NCBI RefSeq assembly: GCF_900095695.1
Contig: NZ_FMIQ01000041.1
Location: forward strand, 1-64,000
Length of the DNA stretch: 64,000 nt
Source: Hafnia alvei
Lineage (GTDB): Bacteria; Pseudomonadota; Gammaproteobacteria; Enterobacterales; Enterobacteriaceae
Direction of reading: 5' to 3'
Every line of letters starts with the position of its first letter. Within the stretch, counting starts at the first letter, position 1. A model generated the notes under the pieces. The model did no database searches and was not told the origin of the DNA. It saw only the letters and a program-made list of their open reading frames with translations. Of the stretch, positions 57,541-64,000 are shown piece by piece. The translations under genes were made by a program, and so were the position numbers.

Positions 57541-58980
57541 TTATTCTCCACCTGGCTGGGTAGCAACAACGCGTAACTGAGACAGGTAAGGCGTCTCTTT
57601 GGTGCTAAACGAATAGGTATATCCTGATGTTTTACTATCACCTGCTATGCAGAAGGCAATTTCAGTTTGTCCTTTTTGCCGCGCTTTTTGCACCAGTGTC
57701 GTAACATCAAACTCTCGGTAGGAAACAGCATTATCTAAATACAACGAACTCCAGCTGGACACATCGCACGATGGGCGGTTATTCCACGTAACGCTATTTT
57801 CATCCCAGTTAGTGTTGGCAGGATACGCATACATAGTGATGGCATTTGCCGGTGTGGTGAGAATACCGCCTGATAATCTTAACTTATAGCTGAATAGCGC
57901 CGTTTGATCTGCGGGATATTGGGTCGGCATAGGTGGGATTTTATATTTTACCAGCGCAATCTTCATGGGATTATTCAGTGCGCTGCTGTTTGATATATCG
58001 CCTAGCGCTAGCATTTGGATTTGTGAGCCAAAATTTTTGTCACTGTCAGCTAAATTACTGACGTAGGTGTCAGCAATAGGATCGCTATAGCTATATGGCA
58101 TATGGCCTGTACAGTCATAATTATTATTCATGCAGCGTTCTGTCATAAATTTTGCTGCATCGGGTGACCAGCCATTAATAAAATCACCGTGAGCGGTATA
58201 CATCGTTCCCCATTGTTCAATTCGTTGTTCGCCATTCATGATCGGGTCTAATGACAATTGAACCTGAGTTAAATCCAATTTGTCATAGCCATTAATAATA
58301 TAGGCGACGTTCATATTTATCGTTGGGATATGCTTTGGATAATCTACAGGACAGGAACCATCGCTATTAGAATAAACCGCATTCGGTTTTGCTGGTGAAC
58401 CTGACGGCTTAGCTTTCAGCGTATGTCCATCCCAACAGTTAGGGAATCGAATTCCGATATCGACCTGTAATGTGCCGTCAGATGCACGCTGGCATATGCG
58501 TTGGTCACTATTGCTATAACCCGTACCATCGTTACAAAAGAATGAAATGTAAGGGTTTTCCGCTGTTCCAGTATGGTTGCCGGCCAATAGCTGTAACCCT
58601 TCAGGTAAGGAGGTCAATGGATATTGTGTGCTGTTGACAGTTTGATAATAGACTTTGGTGTATTTAGGCGGTGCAGTTTGCTGGTTTGGCAATCTCATGG
58701 CCGGTGCCCAATAGGCTGAAGAGTCAGCTAAAGTGTCACAGGTGGTTCCTGCTGCTTCACGAAGTGTTACATAAGTTGAATATGCGTCGGTTTTTTGGTT
58801 ACCAAAAAAGTCATGCCACATAGCATGATTAGGCATGCCATACATGAGAATAGCGTCGTCACCTAATGTATGGCTATACGCACAGTTGACGCTAGTTTGA
58901 TAATTATCCGCATATGCAAAAAATGGATTAAGCAGCAGCGAAGAGAAGAGTACTAATAGTAATGCAACGCAATGCTTCAT
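57541..58980 (-). CDS. Exported DUF1996 plus CBM96/DNRLRE-like protein
   Basis: The 479-residue protein has a signal peptide (cleavage near 24, FAYA). It then has a DUF1996 domain at about 30-285, with WHDFFGN, TTCDTLADSSAYWAP, CWDG and CPVDYPKHIP motifs. The C-terminal region at about 295-475 (DTYVSNLADSDKNFGSQIQML, then NWDENSVTWNNRP) fits the CBM96/DNRLRE beta-sandwich class. DUF1996 is better known from fungi and other bacteria. A secreted polysaccharide-binding or degrading role is inferred. It interrupts the ndh-ycfJ order of E. coli. Confidence 0.82.
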   Translation of the reverse strand: MKHCVALLLVLFSSLLLNPFFAYADNYQTSVNCAYSHTLGDDAILMYGMPNHAMWHDFFGNQKTDAYSTYVTLREAAGTTCDTLADSSAYWAPAMRLPNQQTAPPKYTKVYYQTVNSTQYPLTSLPEGLQLLAGNHTGTAENPYISFFCNDGTGYSNSDQRICQRASDGTLQVDIGIRFPNCWDGHTLKAKPSGSPAKPNAVYSNSDGSCPVDYPKHIPTINMNVAYIINGYDKLDLTQVQLSLDPIMNGEQRIEQWGTMYTAHGDFINGWSPDAAKFMTERCMNNNYDCTGHMPYSYSDPIADTYVSNLADSDKNFGSQIQMLALGDISNSSALNNPMKIALVKYKIPPMPTQYPADQTALFSYKLRLSGGILTTPANAITMYAYPANTNWDENSVTWNNRPSCDVSSWSSLYLDNAVSYREFDVTTLVQKARQKGQTEIAFCIAGDSKTSGYTYSFSTKETPYLSQLRVVATQPGGE

Positions 58981-59439
58981 TGTTTTTTCTCCAATGAATG
59001 AATATGAAAAAAATGAAAGTAACGAGCCCTACAAAAACTAAGGTAGCTCAGTTATTGCATAGGCTTTGCGCCGTTTAGAAACAAAGTGTGTGCTTATTTA
59101 GATTTAAAAATTCTGGCTGCTGATACATTGACGAGTGTTTTTTATACAGGGTAAGTATTGGTATATGCCAATAAGCGCCTCTTTTAGAGGCACACAACGT
59201 TAAAGCGCACGAACTAAAGGGTCTGATAGGAAAGCTCTTAAAGTGAGTAATGAATATCATTTGGTTATGTTGTCTGATTGTTGCAATGAATATTCCTATG
59301 CAAACTATCTCCTATAAGTTAGGTGAAGCACGCACACCGAGCGAAAGGATCCTATGACTTTCGCATCGTTATGAGTCCGTTATGTTCATAAGCAACGTAT
59401 TCATCACCATTGCGTGAGTCTATTCAGGAGGAGTGCCCT
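58981..59439. other. Intergenic region before ycfJ
   Basis: The 459 bp contain two short hairpins (attgg/ccaat at 59157-59172 and gcctc/gaggc nearby) and the divergent promoters of the DUF1996 gene and ycfJ. A GTAGCTCAG motif at 59042 is not part of a tRNA. No gene is seen. Confidence 0.5.
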
Positions 59440-59979
59440 GTGAATAAATCAATGTTGGCAGGTGTTGGTATCGGCGTAGCCGCAGCGTTAAGCGTTGCTG
59501 CAGTAGCAAGTTTAGACGTGTTTAGCACTGGACCGCGTTATGCGCAGGTACTCTCAGCAACGCCGATTCATGAGTCAGTGAAGACCCCACGGCAGCAGTG
59601 TCGTAATGTCACGGTAACGCATCGCCGTCCGGTACAAGACGAAAATCGAATAGCGGGTTCTGTGCTAGGCGCAGTGGCGGGTGGGGTATTAGGCCATCAA
59701 ATCGGTAACGGACGCGGCAAAGATGTGGCGACCGTGGTTGGGGCATTAGGCGGTGGCTATGCCGGTAATCAGGTTCAGGGCGCAATGCAAAACAACGACA
59801 CCTATACCAGCACCCAGCAACGCTGCTCAACCGTTTACGACAAATCGCAGAAACTGTTGGGCTACGACGTCACCTACAAAATTGGCGATCAGCAAGGTCG
59901 GGTTCGCATGGATAAAGATCCGGGTACCCAGATCCCCGTTGACCGTAACGGCCAGCTGGTGCTGAACCAAAGCGTATAA
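59440..59979 (+). CDS. ycfJ: Glycine-zipper 2TM domain protein YcfJ
   Basis: YcfJ is a small envelope protein of unknown role. The 179 residues match E. coli in length, with an N-terminal membrane/signal segment (SMLAGVGIGVAAALSVAAVA), a conserved CRNVTVTHRRPVQDENRIAGS block, a glycine zipper (GAVAGGVLGHQIG, GALGGGYAGNQ) and a C-terminal DVTYKIGDQQG domain. It begins with GTG after AGGAGGAG. It follows ndh in E. coli too. Confidence 0.93.
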   Translation: MNKSMLAGVGIGVAAALSVAAVASLDVFSTGPRYAQVLSATPIHESVKTPRQQCRNVTVTHRRPVQDENRIAGSVLGAVAGGVLGHQIGNGRGKDVATVVGALGGGYAGNQVQGAMQNNDTYTSTQQRCSTVYDKSQKLLGYDVTYKIGDQQGRVRMDKDPGTQIPVDRNGQLVLNQSV

Positions 59980-60545
59980 GAGTTTGATAACGCGAATCAG
60001 TAAGGGAGGCTAATGCCTCCCTTACTGATTCAAGCATTCCAGCATTATTTACTTCATGTATTAAAACGAACTCATCAGCACATGATATGGAGCTAAATCT
60101 TAAGTCCCTAGCTTGGCCATTCATTTGTGAATTCAAGCCGTTCAATAAATATAGCTCATCTTGTTTTTTCAGTGAGATGTGAAAAATTCATCCTGAAAAT
60201 AGTAAGACTGTCATGTCATTCTGGATGATGCTGGTTATCTTAGGCGCTATAACCTGAATTAGATTGAATAAGTATTAAAGATGCTGAAACCAGTATTTCT
60301 AAGTTTGTTAACTATATATTGGTGGTGGTGAATTTATTCAATTCATTAAATCGATGTATATATTTACCAGATGCTGTTTCTGCAATTGTTTTATTTCTTT
60401 GATACATGGTTAATTAATATGTAAATAAGTCAGTGGTGAGTTGACATTAAATTGTCTTATGTTAATTTCGATTGGTTTTGATTGTATTAAAAATCGAATA
60501 TTTGCATGGGTAATCATTTAATTTAACTACATTAAAGAGGTGTTT
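59980..60545. other. AT-rich region after ycfJ
   Basis: The 566 bp begin with a perfect 17-bp hairpin (59994-60031) and continue AT-rich to the orphan gene. A 14-codon hydrophobic ORF (60213-60257) is seen but not called. Confidence 0.5.
59994..60031. repeat. 17-bp perfect hairpin after ycfJ
   Basis: gaatcagtaagggaggc pairs exactly with its inverted copy around TAAT. There is no T run, but a stem this strong may still end or protect the ycfJ transcript. Confidence 0.7.
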
Positions 60546-60980
60546 ATGTTGCAAGTTATAGGTGCTGGGGTTAGGGGAGGAAATAACATCCCAAGAAGTA
60601 TTCATGTTGGTTATGGTCACTGGAGTGCTGGTAAAGTTTATTGTCCTGATGGGCAGTTTGTAATGTATGTTCGCGTACCTGTTCTTGGTAGTAATGATCA
60701 ACCTATTGATCATCATATAGAAGATAGCGTAGGGTTCACAGTAGAGTTCCCCGAGGTTCCTTGTGATTCTGCAGGAAATAATCTAATGGATCATTATACA
60801 ATAAGGCAAATAACTAACTATAACTCGCCAAATGGGATTTATTCTGTTCAGATAGCGATTTTCTGCAAAAAAGAACCGACACATAGAATTAATCTAAATA
60901 CCGGCGATGTTATAAATAATGATAGTGACGATCAGTATATTGGATCCATGCCTATATCTTATATACTTATCAAACGGTAA
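60546..60980 (+). CDS. AT-rich orphan protein, 144 residues
   Basis: I do not recognise this protein. It has no signal peptide or membrane segment. It begins MLQVIGAGVRGGNN, has GYGHWSAGKVYCPDGQFVMYVRVP, and is rich in Asn, Ile and Asp. The ATG at 60546 has AAAGAGG at five bases and is preferred over a GTG two codons upstream. AT-rich codon use and its place in a spot that holds bhsA and ldtC in E. coli suggest transfer. A terminator follows. Confidence 0.7.
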   Translation: MLQVIGAGVRGGNNIPRSIHVGYGHWSAGKVYCPDGQFVMYVRVPVLGSNDQPIDHHIEDSVGFTVEFPEVPCDSAGNNLMDHYTIRQITNYNSPNGIYSVQIAIFCKKEPTHRINLNTGDVINNDSDDQYIGSMPISYILIKR

Positions 60981-61326
60981 TCTTACATTCGGAAAGAATT
61001 AAATCATCTGATTATAAAAAACCTCATTTAAATAAAAATGCAGATGAGGTTTTTATAGATGGAAAGTTGCTGCAATACGATATATATATAGCATATATAT
61101 CCGTAAGCGTTGAATGTGCTTCCTCTTCATCAGGTTCATGCTTTTATATTATGATTAATTAAAATGCTAAGCCAAATAAAAATAACACTTCGAAAGATTT
61201 AATTGTTACGACCTGAATTTTTTTGATTTATAGATAATCAACGGCGTAATAAAAAATGTGGTATGTATGACATGTATTTTGTATCAATAAAGTACGGGGC
61301 ATATATTCATATACCCCGTTGCAAGA
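60981..61326. other. AT-rich region before mfd
   Basis: The 346 bp contain the orphan's terminator and a hairpin near 61294-61319 that may end mfd. No gene is seen. Confidence 0.5.
61017..61054. terminator. Terminator after the orphan gene
   Basis: The 11-bp stem aaaaacctcat / atgaggttttt with a 16-nt loop has A and T runs in the stem, so it can act in both directions. Confidence 0.75.
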
Positions 61327-64000
61327 TCAAACCCGATGTTCAGCAAACTGGCTGAGGAGATCGGAAATAAACTCGAGCCGTACCTTACGTTCGCTGAGGT
61401 CGACAATAAACTTCAGCTTAGTTGGCCCATCCAAACGGAAGATGTGCGGTTTTTTCTGCAACAGACCAATTAGGAACATGGGGTCAACATGGTTCTTCTC
61501 GCCGAACTCAATGAAACCGCTTTTATCATTGCCTTCAATACGGCGAATACCAAGTTCCATCGCATCCAGACGCAGCTTGGCGCTTTGCAGTAAATTGCGC
61601 GCCGCATCAGGTAGCAGGCCGAAGCGATCGATCAATTCCACTTTTAGCTCTTCAAGCTGATCGTCACTCTTGGCGCTGGCAATACGCTTATAGAATGACA
61701 AACGGGTGCTGACGTCCGGGATATAATCATCCGGCAGCAACACCGGCATGCGGAGCTCAACGTCGGTCTGATTGCTGGTGAGATCTTCTAGCGAAGGTTC
61801 GCGTCCTTCTTTAAGCGCATCAACCGCGCTTTCTAGCAGTTCCATGTACAGAGAGAAGCCAATGGTGGTCATCTGGCCGCTTTGGTCATCGCCCAACAGC
61901 TCGCCCGCGCCGCGAATTTCCAGATCGTGAGTCGCTAACGCAAAGCCCGCACCCAAGTCTTCCAGCGACGCAATCGCTTCTAAGCGTTTTTGTGCATCGG
62001 TCGACATCGCTTTAGGCGGTGGCGTAAGCAGATACGCATAGGCCTGATGGAAAGAGCGACCCACACGCCCACGCAGCTGATGCAGCTGTGCCAAACCAAA
62101 ATGATCGGCACGTTCTATAATGATGGTGTTAGCGCTTGGGATGTCGATGCCCGTTTCAATGATCGTAGTACATACCAGAACGTTGAAGCGCTGGTGGTGG
62201 AAATCATTCATCACGCGTTCAAGTTCACGTTCTCGCATCTGGCCATGGCCGACTGCAATCCGCGCTTCAGGCACCAGCTCGCTTAACTTCTGGGCTGCTT
62301 TTTCAATGTTTTCAACGTCGTTATACAGGTAATAGACCTGGCCGCCGCGCGTCACCTCACGCAGGATGGCTTCGCGCACCACCAAACTGTCATATTCGCG
62401 CACGAAAGTTTTCACGGCTAAACGACGCGCCGGAGGCGTGGCAATAATCGATAGGTCGCGCATTCCGCTCATCGCCATGTTGAGCGTACGTGGGATTGGC
62501 GTAGCCGTCAGCGTGAGAATATCCACGTCGGCGCGCATGGCTTTGATGCGTTCTTTCTGTCGCACGCCAAAGCGATGCTCTTCGTCGACGATCAGAAGAC
62601 CCAAATCACGCCACTGCACGTCAGCCTGCAAGAGTTTGTGAGTGCCGATTAAAATATCGACTTTGCCATCAGCGGCATCTTGCAGCACCTGCGTTTGCTC
62701 TTTCGCGCTACGGAAGCGAGAAATCATTTCGATGCGAACTGGCCAGTTGGCAAAACGGTCACGGAAATTGTCGTAATGCTGTTGAGCCAGAAGGGTCGTT
62801 GGCACTAATACTGCCACCTGCTTATTGTTGTGCACTGCGAGGAATGCGGCACGCATCGCCACTTCTGTTTTACCGAAGCCCACATCGCCGCACACGAGGC
62901 GGTCCATCGCCAGTGGCTGACACATATCGCTGAGTACGGCATTGATCGCCATACTTTGGTCAGGCGTCGTCTCGAATGGGAACGTTTGGCAGAACATTTG
63001 ATAGGCTTCGCGGTCCTGTTTGAACGCAAAGCCGGGTTTCGCCGCCCGCATGGCATAAATATCCAGCAGCTCAGCCGCGACGTCGCGGACTTTTTCCGCG
63101 GCTTTTTGGCGGGCTCGGGTCCACGCGTCGCTGCCTAATTTATGCAGCGGTGCGCTTTCGTCTGCGCCACCGGAGTAGCGGCTTAGCAGATATAGCGAGG
63201 AAACCGGAACATACAGTTTGGCATCACCGGCATAGGTTAGGATCAGGTATTCACCCTTGATGCCGCCGGCTTCCAGCGTTGTCATACCGCCATAGCGGCC
63301 CACGCCGTGCTCGAGATGAACGACCGGTTGACCGATGCTCAGCTCAGCCAGATTGCGGATCAGAGTATCGGTATTGATAGTGCGGCGGTTGTCTTGGCGA
63401 CGACGACTAACGCGTTCGCCCAACAGATCGCTTTCACAGATCAGCGCAAGCTTGAGCTCTGGATTGATAAATCCATGCTCGCACGAGCCCTGCATAATAT
63501 AAATTTTGCCCGCTTCCGCGTCTTCTATGCGGGTAATCAGCTTCGGATTTATTTTGATGCGGGCCAGCAGTTCTAGCATGGTTTCGCGGCGGCCTTCGCT
63601 TTCTACCGAGAAAACAATGGCATCTTTGGTTTGCTCAATGAAGCGCCGCAGAAGATCGAGCGGATTTTTGTTTTGCGCCTGAACCGTGAGCTCCGGCAAA
63701 GGCTGGTAGCTGAGGTTGGTGTTCGCCGCTTTTTTATCTAGCTTGTCGGTTTTTAGCTGAACGCGTGGCCACTGTTTGAGCGAGGAAAACAGCTCATCAA
63801 CGCGCAACCAGAGCTTGTCGGGCGTGAGCAGTGGGCGCATGGGGTCAACGCGGCGGTTTTCGTAGCGCTGATTCACATCCAACCAGAATCGATCCGCCGA
63901 GGCTTCTAATTCGCCGGTATTGACTAATAACGTGTTGCTTGGGAAATAGCTGAACAGCGGCGGCAGTGCTTGGCTGAAGAACAGCGGCTGCCAATACTCT
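61327..64000 (-). CDS. mfd: Transcription-repair coupling factor, C-terminal 890 residues
   Basis: Mfd pushes stalled RNA polymerase off DNA lesions and recruits UvrA. The visible part has the RNA-polymerase-interaction domain (IGQPVVHLEHGVGRYGG), the helicase motifs GDVGFGKTEVAMR (Walker A) and DEEHRFG, the TRG motif region and the C-terminal UvrA-masking domain. The frame is open to the window edge, so the N-terminal 250 or so residues (of about 1148) are missing only because the window ends. Confidence 0.97.
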   Translation of the reverse strand, partial: EYWQPLFFSQALPPLFSYFPSNTLLVNTGELEASADRFWLDVNQRYENRRVDPMRPLLTPDKLWLRVDELFSSLKQWPRVQLKTDKLDKKAANTNLSYQPLPELTVQAQNKNPLDLLRRFIEQTKDAIVFSVESEGRRETMLELLARIKINPKLITRIEDAEAGKIYIMQGSCEHGFINPELKLALICESDLLGERVSRRRQDNRRTINTDTLIRNLAELSIGQPVVHLEHGVGRYGGMTTLEAGGIKGEYLILTYAGDAKLYVPVSSLYLLSRYSGGADESAPLHKLGSDAWTRARQKAAEKVRDVAAELLDIYAMRAAKPGFAFKQDREAYQMFCQTFPFETTPDQSMAINAVLSDMCQPLAMDRLVCGDVGFGKTEVAMRAAFLAVHNNKQVAVLVPTTLLAQQHYDNFRDRFANWPVRIEMISRFRSAKEQTQVLQDAADGKVDILIGTHKLLQADVQWRDLGLLIVDEEHRFGVRQKERIKAMRADVDILTLTATPIPRTLNMAMSGMRDLSIIATPPARRLAVKTFVREYDSLVVREAILREVTRGGQVYYLYNDVENIEKAAQKLSELVPEARIAVGHGQMRERELERVMNDFHHQRFNVLVCTTIIETGIDIPSANTIIIERADHFGLAQLHQLRGRVGRSFHQAYAYLLTPPPKAMSTDAQKRLEAIASLEDLGAGFALATHDLEIRGAGELLGDDQSGQMTTIGFSLYMELLESAVDALKEGREPSLEDLTSNQTDVELRMPVLLPDDYIPDVSTRLSFYKRIASAKSDDQLEELKVELIDRFGLLPDAARNLLQSAKLRLDAMELGIRRIEGNDKSGFIEFGEKNHVDPMFLIGLLQKKPHIFRLDGPTKLKFIVDLSERKVRLEFISDLLSQFAEHRV

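Noticed and set aside
59040-59070. GTAGCTCAGTT motif resembling a tRNA D-arm
   Set aside because: No matching acceptor stem, anticodon arm or GTTCGA T-loop lies within tRNA distance, so it is not a tRNA gene.
60213-60257. A 14-codon hydrophobic ORF
   Set aside because: It is too short, with no ribosome site, in AT-rich DNA where such frames are common.

Overview
The window is a stretch of an enterobacterial chromosome. Core proteins (RNase E, FabH, FabF, PtsG, LapB, Mfd) read almost residue for residue like their Escherichia coli orthologues, while the gene order is a mosaic of E. coli-like blocks with unfamiliar genes between them. The gene mix (ybiYW-fsaA, solA-bssS-tehA-dinI, aphA, DUF1996) suggests a non-Escherichia member of Enterobacterales. 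A Hafnia-like organism is my best guess, but it is an inference. I saw no rRNA, tRNA, insertion sequence, prophage or CRISPR array.

Layout. 1-18.3 kb: rne, divergent rluC, maf/yceF, then yceD-rpmF-plsX-fabH-fabD-fabG-acpP-fabF-pabC-mltG-tmk-holB-ycfH and ptsG (RNA decay, ribosome, fatty acid synthesis, cell envelope, glucose PTS). 18.3-23.2 kb: ribA, pgpB, the heat-shock-type lapA-lapB operon, pyrF-yciH and osmB. 23.5-29.5 kb: a lone AraD-type epimerase, gntK-gntU with its own CRP and GntR sites, an MFS exporter, a DsbA-like protein and a DedA protein. 29.8-42.9 kb: more accessory content, with a POT transporter, a DoxX/MBL-fold pair divergent from a LysR regulator, an EamA/EmrE-type transporter divergent from an XRE-cupin regulator, trhO, a MocR regulator, tqsA, a ProP-type transporter and an RcsA-like LuxR protein. 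43.1-47.8 kb: solA, bssS, an unknown small gene, tehA, LexA-controlled dinI and aphA. 48.0-53.2 kb: an anaerobic block, ybiY-ybiW with a YciT-type DeoR regulator and DUF2164, divergent from fsaA across a perfect FNR box. 53.4-64.0 kb: a YbdD/CstA pair, FNR-boxed ndh, a secreted DUF1996-CBM96-like protein, ycfJ, an AT-rich orphan gene and the C-terminal 890 codons of mfd, cut by the window edge.

How it works together. The first block couples membrane lipid synthesis, wall trimming and DNA precursor supply. lapA-lapB and pgpB set LPS and phospholipid balance. Sugar use is tied to CRP (ptsG, gntKU, the MFS gene) and anaerobiosis to FNR (ybiYW/fsaA, ndh). Points I would look at again are the two perfect or near-perfect 20-bp palindromes between the XRE-cupin regulator and its divergent exporter, the DUF1996 protein, a 37-codon membrane-peptide ORF at 39959-40072, the near-leaderless starts of rluC and yceD, and a 70-nt structured element after aphA.
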